64,000 nt of DNA from contig JAWZSP010000008.1 in NCBI GenBank assembly GCA_034401135.1, forward strand, positions 3,286,001 through 3,350,000, read 5' to 3'. The notes beneath the pieces were generated by a model, which was not told the DNA's origin, ran no database searches, and saw only the letters and a list, made by a program, of their open reading frames with translations. The stretch is from Volutella citrinella. Lineage: Eukaryota > Ascomycota > Sordariomycetes > Hypocreales > Nectriaceae. Of the stretch, positions 22,153 through 32,824 are shown in pieces (positions within the stretch are counted from its first letter, which is position 1; every line of letters starts with the position of its first letter). The position numbers and the translations under genes were made by a program.

Positions 22153-22614
22153 ATGTCGAGCATGCCCCCGACAGAAACCTGGGTCTACATATTCGACTTG
22201 AGAGTGCCCGCATTTCGGGCAGATTCGCATTTCCGTAAGGTGGGACCAATAAAATATTATATCTGGTTTGGAAACCCGATGGGCTCCTCGCGCGTTGAAT
22301 GGCAGGGATGGGCCATCAAGCAGCGGATCCCGATATTCGAAACTGAGCCTGGGAGCGTAACGTTGGGGCAAGTTCGGGCATATGCCCTTATCCTTCTCAA
22401 AAGCAAACGGTGTGTCCGGTTCCACATTCTTTCGAGCGACGGCAGTCTCGCGGCTCTGGCACGGGTCATTCGACAACACGGGGGCATCGTACACGGCAGC
22501 GGATCAAAGTACACGCCGCGAGAATTCGTCCAGGCCTGCAATCAATTCACTTACTATAAAGACGACGTGGCTATGCTAATGTGCCCGGGCGAGAAGCCCA
22601 TGGATGCCATTTGA
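22153..22614 (+). CDS. NYN/PIN-like protein, 153 aa (copy 2, acids partly lost)
   Basis: Starts MSSMPPTETWVYIFDLRVP and ends MDAI. It aligns by eye with copy 1: VYIFDLR with VFIDAYN, YYIWFG with IYADWD, and FHILSSDGSL with FIVSTDDF. The segment that carries the second acid in copy 1 is shortened and has no Asp at that site (VRAYALILLK). The C-terminal GGIVHGSGSKYTPREFVQACNQF resembles the end of LabA-type NYN domains, which have G-x-V-x-G-x-G then a helix ending in D/N-x-F. It is probably inactive or impaired as a nuclease, or uses a different site. Expression is unknown. Confidence 0.55.
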   Translation: MSSMPPTETWVYIFDLRVPAFRADSHFRKVGPIKYYIWFGNPMGSSRVEWQGWAIKQRIPIFETEPGSVTLGQVRAYALILLKSKRCVRFHILSSDGSLAALARVIRQHGGIVHGSGSKYTPREFVQACNQFTYYKDDVAMLMCPGEKPMDAI

Positions 22615-23738
22615 CAGCGAGGCCCCTGCAGTACGTTGTCCCGCTCTCCAAGTTCCAGCTGTTCTGTTGCGCGGCTTGGTCCCAGATAGCTAACTTCATA
22701 TGCACTAGCGACTATTCCAATCACCTAACCAACGAGTGGAGGTTGGTAGAGCAAGGCATAGGAAAGACCTATAATCTCAGCCGGGCACGGCCCCTATTTA
22801 ACTTAGTCACCTTGGTTATCCGGCCGTGTCTTGTAGATAAACAATCTTGATAGTAAAAAGCAATTAGGTAGTTGTCTTAGTGGTCTTCAATCTCTATTAC
22901 CCGACACAGCCTCGCCAATTAATCAATATTGTCAATCTGGAGGTCTGTGATGTGGTATAGCGTGGACCACGACGTGGGATAGTCGAATGTCTCGGCTTCG
23001 ATGAAGATGTGGGCTTTCTTGCCAGTGGCGACCGACATCTTGACGTGGCATGGAGACTGCGGCTTGTCCAACAGTTTCAATTGTTTTGTGAGGAGAGAGG
23101 TTGACTCTGACTTGTACTACAGTGATAAGAGTCTGTTGAATGTAAGGCCTTGTTGCGCTTGTCAGTGATTACGACTGGAACCGGGGCGGAGGCCAACTTA
23201 AAATAGTTGATAATCCTGCAGCGTTCACTCTGCCCCGAGCATATGTTGCTTCAGCGAAACGAGGACTAGGTTGGCCCAACCAGCGACTGAGCGCCACGAT
23301 TAACACCCCGCGGATTAGCTTTGCAGCATAGCCCGGACATGTCCGAAGCAGGGGTACAGGTAAGGCATCCCCGAAAGACAATCACTTCCTTGAGTCGCAA
23401 GTACTGTACCACATTTTCTCAGCGGTGGTCGGTCTACTAACGCTCAACAAAGGAAAAACGTGAATAAACAGCCTCTTTGTTCTCGATGGCGTGCCATTGT
23501 GATGCAATACCGCTAAATAGAACCTAAACATAGCATGGCGCACTTTCCCACGAGAAGTGACTCCTCACTCGGTGAAGGGAAAAAAGAAGGCACAGACAGG
23601 CGGGTTGCAACTGTCCTTGAGAAAGGTGGGCCTCGGTGGTTTCAGGACTGGCCTGGCCGTTGGGACTTTTCTTGCATCCCTCCCCTTGTCCCTGGCGGCA
23701 TTTCTTTGTCTATTTGCGCTTCGACTGCCTGATTGATC
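22615..23738. other. Intergenic spacer between NYN-like copies 2 and 3
   Basis: About 1.1 kb without a supported gene. Sequence just before each start codon is similar between copies 2 and 3 (a ...tcgac...atcatgt context), which supports duplication of a unit that includes some 5' leader. Confidence 0.4.
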
Positions 23739-24218
23739 ATGTGGAACATGTCCTCAACAGAAACCTGGAGCCCCATTTTGGACATGGGAGAGCCAGTACC
23801 TAGCGCGGATGACTACTTGGCCGAGGCTAGCACGTCGGCAGAATACATCTTCTTGTTTGAGAAGCTAGGCAGCCTCAAATGTCTCATCCAATAGCAGGCA
23901 TGGGGCCGCGCGCAAGGCGAATTTCTATTCCGCTTGGACAAGGACAAAAGACATGAGCCCATAGAGTCTCAACACATCGTGGAGCTTAAAAAAGTGCAAG
24001 CCGAGGTCCTAGATTTGATCCGGACCAGAAAGTGTACCCGGTTTCACCTCGTTTCTAGCAATGGCAGTCTCGAGCCTTTCGTGCGGGAGATTCGAAAACG
24101 TGGCGGCATCGTACACGGTTGCGGGTCATCGCGTACGCCGCAGAAGCTCATCGATGCCCGCAATCAATTCACGCATTATGGGGAAGACTTGACAAGACGC
24201 GGGCGTCCGGGCGATTGA
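23739..24218 (+). pseudogene. NYN/PIN-like copy 3, interrupted by an in-frame TAG
   Basis: The frame starts at 23739 (MWNMSSTETW, collinear with copy 2) and ends in GRPGD at 24218. A TAG at 23892-23894 interrupts it at codon 52, opposite or next to a Trp codon in copy 2 (RVEWQGW against LIQ-stop-QAW). The rest stays in frame and highly similar to copy 2: CTRFHLVSSNGSL, then RKRGGIVHGCGSSRTPQKLIDARNQF. The last acidic site has changed from SSDGS to SSNGS. Both the stop and the lost acids suggest a dead copy. A downstream start could still yield a 95-residue fragment from 23934, but no initiation context stands out. Confidence 0.6.
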
Positions 24219-24488
24219 TCCAGGGGTAGCACATGCCAGCCAGGCCGGTATGTGATTTCATCCCATTGATCTGCGAGAGTACGAATTAACTAACTGTATA
24301 AAGAAGTCCCATTGCGACATGGAAGTAAGCGGCCGACTTTTACGGGCATGAATAGGGTATTGGGGGAGGGGGGGCTTGAGGCCATGTAAAACACCCGGGT
24401 TGGGCATTCAGATCAACTAGTCGACGATTCAGATTGATGATACCATGAAACTAACAACTGGAACATGGGGGCAGGATGGCAGATCCAT
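24219..24488. other. Spacer between NYN copy 3 and the PNP gene
   Basis: 270 bp between convergent genes. A G-run (gggggaggggggg, near 24362) is the only notable sequence. No gene. Confidence 0.4.
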
Positions 24489-25577
24489 CTAGCTATTGTA
24501 TACCACTCCCCCAAAGTTTTGCACACCAGATCCCGACTGTGAAACCGTCATGTCGGTCATGATGTTTGTAATGGCCCTACGTGCGCTTGATCCCTCATCA
24601 CCAGACTGAATCCTCCGCTCCCTGGAAGGAGGCAGCGTTCCAAGAATCTCCTTGGTGCAAGCGGCGGCGGCGGCAGCAGCGTAGCCATGCCAGATGTCGT
24701 TTTTATGCGAGTCGCAGTAGTCGGAGATGCCACGGATGACCATGCACGGCTTGCTGGCCATGACTCCGGCCGCCTCCATCTCGAAGCAGAGAACATGGGG
24801 ATTCTGTGCGGCAAGCTCGTCCCGCTTGGTGCCAAGCTTGATCAGCCCGTCTCCCGAGGCAATGAGACCGTAGTGGTAGACGGGGTCTGTATTGTCGCGT
24901 CGGTTTCGGGGAATCTTGCCGGTCGGATCACAGCCGCTGCACGTAGCGGCGCCCACAACATGCAGTGCGTCGGCAGCAAAGAGGTCGTCGGAGACGCTAA
25001 GAGGCCGACGATACTCCTCAAAGCCCGTTCCAGTGGCGGGTTTGGCAAGCAGCTCGTCAATGAACTTGCTGGCCTTGTTTCTTTGGCCGCGGAGGTCGGA
25101 CCGCATTCGGGTGATGGCGTTGCTCAGCTCGGCCGGGATCGGATAGAGGTGGCTGTTGGGGACGGTGCCATGCTGGGTGTGCTTGACCTTGTCGTGCTCG
25201 GTGACACCCCCGTGGGCGTTGTGAGGCGTCGCGATGACGACGTCGCCGAGCCGAATGTCTTTGCCTGCAATACCTGGGCTGGGAACGCCGCCGCCGATAC
25301 CCGTGAAGATGAGCAACTTGATGCAAGGAAATGAAGTACTCAGATGGGTCGCGACCGTCGCTGCGGCGCTTTTGCCCTGCTGGCTGGGAGGCCATGCGAG
25401 GACAACATTGTGGCCAGCCAATTCGCCCAGCACGTAGCAACGGTTCGGGTCGGTCGAGGCACTTGGTAGTGGTTGGTCTTCGCGGTCCAGCATGTACCGG
25501 ACGGCGCTTGACTCCACCTCCAGGGCGCAGATGATGCCCACCTCGTAGTCGGAGTGTGTCTTGGGGCGAATCTCCAT
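24489..25577 (-). CDS. PNP_UDP (nucleoside phosphorylase-like) protein with C-terminal amyloid-like motif, putative NLR effector, 362 aa
   Basis: Single exon; the ATG at 25577 (MEIRPKTHSDYEVGIICAL) is preferred over one 71 codons upstream because the domain begins DYEVGIICALEVES. PNP_UDP-fold signatures follow: LLIFTGIGGGVPS near 110, LGDVVIATPHNAHGGV near 130, HVLCFEMEAAGVM (the Met-Glu nucleoside-binding motif) near 287 and IRGISDYCDSHKND near 306. Fungi use this domain as the N-terminal effector of many NLRs. Here the domain is separate, and the protein ends in a short Gly/Ser/Asn tail, SGSGVQNFGGVVYNS, that resembles the N-terminus of the divergent NLR at 26366. The likely role is a cell-death or defence effector seeded by that NLR; nucleoside hydrolysis is the family's chemistry. 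Motif function is inferred. Confidence 0.78.
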   Translation of the reverse strand: MEIRPKTHSDYEVGIICALEVESSAVRYMLDREDQPLPSASTDPNRCYVLGELAGHNVVLAWPPSQQGKSAAATVATHLSTSFPCIKLLIFTGIGGGVPSPGIAGKDIRLGDVVIATPHNAHGGVTEHDKVKHTQHGTVPNSHLYPIPAELSNAITRMRSDLRGQRNKASKFIDELLAKPATGTGFEEYRRPLSVSDDLFAADALHVVGAATCSGCDPTGKIPRNRRDNTDPVYHYGLIASGDGLIKLGTKRDELAAQNPHVLCFEMEAAGVMASKPCMVIRGISDYCDSHKNDIWHGYAAAAAAACTKEILGTLPPSRERRIQSGDEGSSARRAITNIMTDMTVSQSGSGVQNFGGVVYNS

Positions 25578-26365
25578 GGCTGAATGGTTGTCTTGTCGTC
25601 GAGATGCTGGGCCATGAGGATCTGAAGCGTCGACTTGGTGTGATGGTGTCGTCGTCTGTCGTCTCGTTCGTTGGCTAGGCAGAGCTTCAGGGGAAAAGAG
25701 AGCAAAGTTGGCTACAGGTACAGAAAACCAGCGACTGGGCTTGTTTGTTATGAGTTTCCCAGGTACCCAATCGAATGCAGCATTCCACACCGTCTGATGC
25801 GGCCCGGCGAGCGAGCACCCCTCACTCCCCCCTGTCCCGTCGGATGCCTTCCCGATCCTGCGCAGAGGAAGCTATCGAATGCACTGTAACAAATACATTT
25901 GGCCCCGCGTCAGGGGTCAGGCTCTAGCGCCGGCACTCAGGTAGGACAGAAAGGCACTTGGTCCAATAATGTACCGGCGATGGGCTCTTGGGCGTTGCCA
26001 AGCCGGGTCAGCTCTGCGGCTTCCAGCCTTGCGGCGAAATTAGATTGGCAGCGCAGCACGCCTGGGCCCAAGAAGGTGATGGGATGCCCACACAGTACAG
26101 ACTGTTGCTGCAATCCATTTACGACGGGACACGTAAGGGGACAACACACCGCCAAAGTTGGTAGCGGGCCGCATGTTGTCAAGCTGGGCAAGCCTCAGGT
26201 TGCCGCCACCCCGCGCAATCCAGGGGTAGAACGGCTAGGAGACCAGGGATCCAGTGCCAAATTCCCCCTTGCATGTTCTTTCTCTACTCACCTCCGTCCT
26301 CTGTATTCACCTGAGCACGGGGTGCTTGCAGTCGACTCTGCGTCAAATCGCCGAGTGTTGGCAAT
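25578..26365. promoter_or_regulatory. Divergent promoter region between PNP effector and NLR
   Basis: 788 bp separate the start codons of the PNP protein (minus) and the NLR (plus). No supported coding sequence is seen. The head-to-head layout is the usual one for effector/NLR pairs and would allow joint regulation. The minus-strand frame continues 71 codons into it without typical PNP sequence. Confidence 0.4.
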
Positions 26366-29300
26366 ATGCAGCGCGATTCCGAAAGCCAGTGGAACAATAG
26401 CGTGCACAACTATGTTTCTGGAAGTTCCTTGAAGAACTACGGGCCAGGTTTCGTCAATCTCGGTGGAACGGTGAATATAGGTATGCCGGCTCTATCTTCA
26501 AGTGTCATCCTCTTACGGTCTGCCAGAGCTGACGCCTCCAAAGCTGACGCCTCCAAAGCTTCGGAACAGGCCTCCGACGACAGCCTGCTTTCAAGCCTTC
26601 TCAAGATCGACCCCGATACCGCCAAGGGCTATTTGGAGGCCCAGAAAGGGGGTCTGATACCCGACTGCTACAGCTGGATTCTTGGAAATCGCGTCTTTGA
26701 GCAGTGGCTCCAGGGACAAGACTCTCGGCCACTCTGGATCCGAGGCGGCGCTGGCAAGGGAAAGACTATGCTCTTGTGCGGCATCATTGAGCACTTGCAG
26801 ACCAAGCTCCCCTCGACCTCTCACAACCTGGCTTTTTTCTTCTGCCAATCTACCGACTCTCGTTCAAATAGCGCCACGGTCGTCTTCCGAAGCCTCTTGC
26901 ACAGTCTCCTATACCAACAGCGCCCTATGGCCGAGCACGTTCGCAGATGGTGTGAGAATAAATATAAAGCGTGGCCTTTCGACGAATTTGGCTGGTACGA
27001 GTTCCAAGACATACTGCAAAATGTCTTGACCGATGCCGAATTGTGACCGACATTTCTCATCATCGATGGCCTGGATGAATGTGAATCGCATTTCGAGGCG
27101 CTCTTGGAGGCGATTCGAGTCTTCAGTTCCATCTCAAATGTCAACATCCTAGTTTCGAGCCGCGGGTTTGTGGAGATTGAGAAGTCACTGGGCTACGCCT
27201 TGACCCTTTCATTGGAGGAAAACCACGACGCCGTCTCGGAAGCGGTGCACAAGTACATCGACTTCAGACTTGCCAACATGTTCGGGCTTATCGGCACCAA
27301 CAACTCGTCAAGAGCTCGAGTAGCCACACACCTACATGCCAATGCGCAGGACACCTTCCTCTGGGTGGCCTTGGTTTGTCAGAGCTTGAAGTCTGCCCGA
27401 GACGACTGGAGCGCAGAGCAGCTCATGAGGGAGTTCCCACCTGGCCTCGATCAGCTATACAGTCGAATGCTTGAGTATGTATTCAATGCCAGTGGGGCAA
27501 AGTTTCGCCAAGCTGTCATTGCCGTCATCTGCTGTGTTTACCAGCCCCTGACGTTGGCCGAGCTTGGCAGATTCGTCAAGCTACCAACTGGCCTCTCATT
27601 GGAGTCGACTGTAAAGTCATGCGGCTCATTCTTGACCGTCAACCAAGAACGCGTGTACTTGGTTCACCAATCGGCCAAGGAATTCCTGCTTCAACAACAA
27701 GCAAGTCGTATTTGGCCTGACGGCCTGCAACACCATCATTACACATTGTTCTCTCAGTCTCTGCACGTACTCAACACTGTACTGAAGCGAAACATGTACC
27801 AACTGACCGGCCTCGGATCGGCTGCCAACAAGGACGATAGGCCAGTGCCTGACCCATTAGCTGAAGGCTACTATGCATGTGTTCATTGGGTTCATCACCT
27901 AGTCGCTGCAACCAAGGAAAAGGGGGATTCGAGTCTGGATATTCACGGGCCAGTCCAAATGTTTCTGAAGACTCATTTCCTTCACTGGATCGAAGCTCTG
28001 AGCTTGGCGGATGCCATCTCGGAAGGCGTTCTGGGCTTGAGAAAGTTGATCTCCTTGATGAAATCAAAAGCATCGGGGCTTGCATACCCGGAGACCTTGC
28101 CATTGGTCAAAGACTGCCTCAGGGTCGTCCTGATGTTTAGGGAGGGCATTGAGCTGGCCCCACTGCAGGTGTACAGCTCGGCACTCCTTTTCAGCCCAGC
28201 CTCGAGCATCGTGCGACAGATATTCGAACAGACTGAAGCTATTGAATGTGTCTTGTCGAAGCCGAGGGTGGATGACAGGTGGAGCTACGTTCGGACACTG
28301 GAGGCCGAGATGCCGGTCGACCCTTATCCGCTATTCTTGGGGCCTGACGGGAACCGGCTCGCCTGGCGTGGGAAATCGGTCAAGGTCGTGGATCTGGCAA
28401 CAGGCGAATGCATAACAACGGCCAATCCTGTTGGCGAATGGAACAATTTCAGCGCCATGGCTGCTACGCAAGAAGGCTCCAAGATACTAACAGGATCTAC
28501 GAGAGGGTTGGTTGAAATATGGGACACCAAGACGGGAGAAAATGAGCGGACATGGAAAGGGCACGGACACGAAGTCATGGCGCTGGCGACAGTGCCTGAC
28601 GGATCACTGATTGCATCAGCGTCCGGGGTGGAGGCTGGCAGAGAAAATGAGATTCGAATCTGGAATCCGACAAATGACAAGTGCATTCAAGAGCTGCGAG
28701 GCACCGGCCCAGTCTTTGGGCTTGCATTTTCTCCCAACGGCACTCATCTGGCATCCGCCAGTTCGTCGGGTGCCATATCGATCTGGGAGACATCGTCCTT
28801 CAAACGAACTAAATCTATGTGGGCAGGCCAATTGGCGAACGGGCAGATCCCTGAGCGAGATGACAGCCTAGGGCCTCTAACCAGCGGGAGATGCATCGCT
28901 TACTCGCTCGACAGCTCGCAGCTAGCAGTCAGCAGCCAATGGGGATTGCGGATATGGGACTGCCAGACGTGGAACGAGATGCCGAGCCCGGTGACTGGCG
29001 AAGCCGTCGAGTGCATTCAGTTCCTGCCCGAGAACAAATTGGCGTAGCTGCGCCCTCCTGGGTCCATTCACGTATGGGACGGCCTCGCCGCGGTACACAT
29101 GGGCGGGATTGATGGGCCACTGATTGGCTCGTTTGGCTTCAATCCTTGCGCGGATTCGGTGTGCGTGTGGCTCAAGGACAGCTGCGTCCAGCTGTGGGAG
29201 ACGGAGGCACTATTGAAAAACAAGATGCCGCCAGCCCAGCGCATGAATTATCACACGAGTGCTCCCGTGAGCATTTGCATGTCTCCGGATCAAAAGTTGC

Positions 29301-30112
29301 TCTTGTCAAAGTCGAGAGCTGCCGGTGAGGACCAAGCAAAGATATGGGACGTTTCCACCGGCGTCTGCTTGAGGACGTTTCAAGCTCCCAGCCGCTCTTG
29401 GTCAAGCATTGACTTGTCGCTGGATGGAACGAACGTGAGTTCATTGGCCGAAATGGACGCCATAGTCACCTGGGATCCGACATGTGGCTCGGAATTTGTG
29501 CGTCTGTATCATTTCACGCGGGCAGAGACCCTCCTTGTCTATTCAGTGGACGGCAATACGCTCGTGTCGACGCATGGACAGGATGTCATGGTAGATGACG
29601 TGGTGGGCGAACGTGTGCAACAGCTGAAGTGGCCTCCCGGAATAGGCACACAGCCCACTCAACCCATGTTGGTGCTGTCGAATAGCGCTTCTCACTTGCT
29701 CTGGGGCGATCTGCTTGGCATAATGACCGTGTGGAATCTTTCTACAGGCCAGCATCTCGAGACACTCGACAGCAGCCAAAGCTCGCGGCACATCTCGAGC
29801 CATGCTGACGGCTCTTTCCTTGTCATGACCAACGAGGCCAAATTCATCATCCCGAACTACCAATTCCATCGTTTTGACAGCCCTCGACACTCTTCAAGCC
29901 ATTCCCCCATCAGCCTGGGAGTAAGTACGTTTCTCCGCCCCACGCCGGATTCCGAATGGATTCAACTGTTTGGCAAGCCTGTGCTTTGGATTCCACCCCA
30001 GTACAGGCCGACGTGTGTCGGAATTCGCGGGGGCACTGTTGCTTTTGCTTGTGCAACTGGCCAGGTCATGGCGATTCGCTTCAATTTGGAAGAGGAACAG
30101 GGCGGGGCTTGA
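26366..30112 (+). pseudogene. NACHT-WD40 NLR with N-terminal amyloid-like motif, two in-frame stops
   Basis: The same reading frame runs for 1248 codons with only two interruptions: TGA at 27044-27046 (codon 227) and TAG at 29045-29047 (codon 894). Residues 18-39 hold Gly/Asn-rich pseudo-repeats (SGSSLKNYG, GFVNLGGTVNIG) like the tail of the divergent PNP protein. The NACHT domain has Walker A GGAGKGKT near 127 and Walker B TFLIIDGLDEC just after the first stop. WD40-like repeats fill the C-terminal 700 residues (IWDTKTGE, IRIWNP, ISIWETSS, SIHVWDG, WNLSTGQHLETL). No AG lies between the first stop and Walker B, so an intron cannot remove it. The second stop is inside a WD repeat. The gene is probably a recently inactivated NLR. 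Confidence 0.75.
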
Positions 30113-30376
30113 TTTCGGGTGTGAGAGGAGGACCAGAGGGAGACTTCTGTGCTTTTGCACATCGCACAGGAACGTGCGTTCTGGATGCTCGAGTACGCTA
30201 TTGGATGAGTGACAGTGGTTGGAATTGATCTGGTGCCCATTTGACAGACTTGACGCCATTGACATCATTTTGGCCATCTGTATCTAGCCAGAATTTCCTT
30301 GGATTTTATTTCTCTAGCAATTTCTAGATTGCAATTCATTATTCATCATGTCTTCCCGTGATCCAACAAACCCCCA

Positions 30377-32824
30377 TCAGATTGTTGTGTCTTGACCCGA
30401 CGCCCTTCTAATTCGCTCTCTAAGCCCAACCTTTTCCTCTGCTGCGTCACCTACGGCTCCTAGATGAACCTTTATGTCCTTAAAACCCGATGACTCTAAG
30501 ATTGTCTTGACCTTGTCATCGTGCATCTGGGTCGAGGATTTGAAGTACTCATCTGCCTCGTCGTAGGTGACTTGAGTGATGGCTTGCCAGGCATTGTCTC
30601 CAATATAGCATATCTTAGTCTTTCTGAGATACTGAATAGTAATGAAAGTCGCTAGAGAATAGTGGAGAGCCATCAAAACGACTACGGAAACCAGGCCAGA
30701 TACTCCTCTAGGGAACTGCACGCGCTTAAACCACGAGATGGACGCCTTGTTGTCCACGTCAAAGTATGACATGAAATGATAGTATGTCATGCGCCCAATG
30801 TTTGTAAAGTAAGCCTGATAGGCAACTGAAAGGTCCTCAGTCGCCCTCAGCACGTCTTGGAATACCTGCATTTGCAAGTCGTTGATGGTCTGAGACGAGA
30901 TGCGAGCGGTGTTGCCGGAGACCCATTGGATGCCGCAGCTGGTGCACATGATGGTGCCGAATCGATTTCTGGCCTTTAAATCCTCACGGATGAAGTTTTG
31001 ACATGGAAATGAGATATTGCTCCATCCGCGGTCCTTGGAGTTGTCGTACCAGACCTTGACCTGGCTTCTGATGTCATTTGCCTCCGTCTCCAGAGTCAAG
31101 GTTGTGAGTTCTTTCCTCACCCAATCAGGATCCTGGGCTCCCAACCCCCCAAGCTGGTTACGGATTCTTTCTGTGCCAAAAAGCCTGGATGTGGCGTTCC
31201 AGGGAGTGAGTTCGGGCTCAGTCGTAGGGTCCTCAGTGCCAGCCTTGATGTTGACGTCGACGGAGGAGAAGGAGTCGAAGCACAGGGACACCGACACATG
31301 CCAGCTGGGTGACTTTGGAATAAAAAAACGCAGCCATTCGTTTTGGGGCTCGATGATGAGTTTGTGGTCGTCTTGGTCGGGGCTGAAATAAAAGCCGGTC
31401 GGGTTATTCTTGATGGATTTATCGAGGAATGGAGCTAGATTCTGGGACGCCGTCACGTTCAAGATTAGATAGCTCCGCCCTGTGACGAGGGGAATCTTGT
31501 CGCCTTCTGGCCAGTAGGTCAAGCCGTAAGCGGAATTGTCCTTGTTTTCCATCCTAAACTTTTGAATCTTCTTGTCCACAATGTCGGGGTATCTGGGGTC
31601 GAGAGAAGAAACAAGACCGGGTCCCTTATAGATGAGTCTCTGCATTGTGTTCCATTCTCCTGCATCGTGTGCAAAGGGGATTTGAACTGCCCAAGTAAGA
31701 TTCACTTGTTTAGCATCCTTGGCATCGCTCTTGTCGATGCTGAAGTTCTTGGAGTGCAAGTCTTGGGTGATGGATACATGATCGGCCAGAATAAGGCCAT
31801 CGGGAACTGATTCCGGCGTCAGGGTACCGTTCAGTATCCATCCATCCTTGACTGTCACGCCGATACTGAAGCCGTCGTGAATCTTGGGCCGTACACAGAC
31901 GACTCTCGAGTCCATCACCGTGGCCATGCCCTCGAAATGCTTGACTGTTGTCCGCAGCGTCGTATTGACCAAAGGCAAAAACGCCCTGTGGGTCAGTCCC
32001 GTATCACGAAACGAATCTGAGTTGCTCGTCGCCTCCTGCCACTCCGCGAACACGGGGTAGCTGGCCATTGCGTGCTGCCAGTGGGGTACTTGATTGACGC
32101 CTCTCCTGTCAGCTAGGTCAATATTGGCAAAGGAAAGTAGCGCCTGTGTCTGGTATTCCTGGCTCGGTGCAGCTACCATTCCTAGCTTCAGGTCGGTGAC
32201 GAGAATTGTGGATGTGAATTGCAGAGCGAGTGTAGTGGCAAACAGCAAAGCCATGAGGAGTGACCAGAAGCGGGTTTGTACGTACGAGCCGTAGAGCGAA
32301 GTGATAAGGCTGATGGGCCCGTTGTTGACAAAGCGAAGCAACGACAGCGGAGCGGCGGCATGCAGCGGTATACCGTTGTGCTCCAGGATGATGGATGCCA
32401 GCATTTGCGTGGAGATGCTGCAAGATTCAGTACGTGTTTGATGGGCAGAGCAGTAAGTCACTTACGCAGCTTGGACCGAGACAGCTGTTCGCAGAAGAAC
32501 TGACGACATGGTAATGGCCGTAAACGTCCAATCGTTAAGAACAATGTTGAGCCAGGACTGGCTGGTTGGTCCGCCGCCTAGATTCGACCACAGGAAGCCC
32601 AAGAAGCCAGCTACGAGGGGCACGCAGAGGTAGGACAGCACCATGCATAGCGTGACAAACGATGACAGCCTGCGGGTCCACGATGTCGCGGCTCGTTTCC
32701 AAAATCTCCCAACCGTGCTTGGCCTCGCGGGTGGGTCGACAGGGTGAACCAACTCTGTTGGAGGGTCCTCGAGAGGCCCAGACTCAGGTAGAGGGACTCG
32801 GTTAGAAGGCGGTTGAGTCTCCAT
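30377..32824 (-). CDS. Multi-pass membrane protein with large glycosylated ectodomain, 799 aa
   Basis: Exons are 32824-32466 and 32417-30377, with a 48-nt intron in phase 2 (GTAAGT...TTGCAG); the junction reads VSVQAAISTQMLASIILEHNG. A Pro-rich N-terminus (METQPPSNRVPLPE) precedes hydrophobic spans near 53-80, 98-125 and 165-190 (FWSLLMALLFATTLALQFTSTIL), then about 480 residues with several sequons, and a last span near 705-730 (VVVLMALHYSLATFITIQYL). The cytosolic tail is acidic and then basic. The set LR.AVSVQA...QMLASIILE is frequent in uncharacterised ascomycete membrane proteins. Function is unknown. It is convergent with the broken NLR. Confidence 0.8.

Noticed and set aside
28991..29047. 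57-nt phase-0 intron (GTGACT...GCGTAG) that would remove the second NLR stop
   Set aside because: The removed sequence codes a good WD40 strand (AVECIQFLPENKLA), so it is exon; the stop is real on this sequence.
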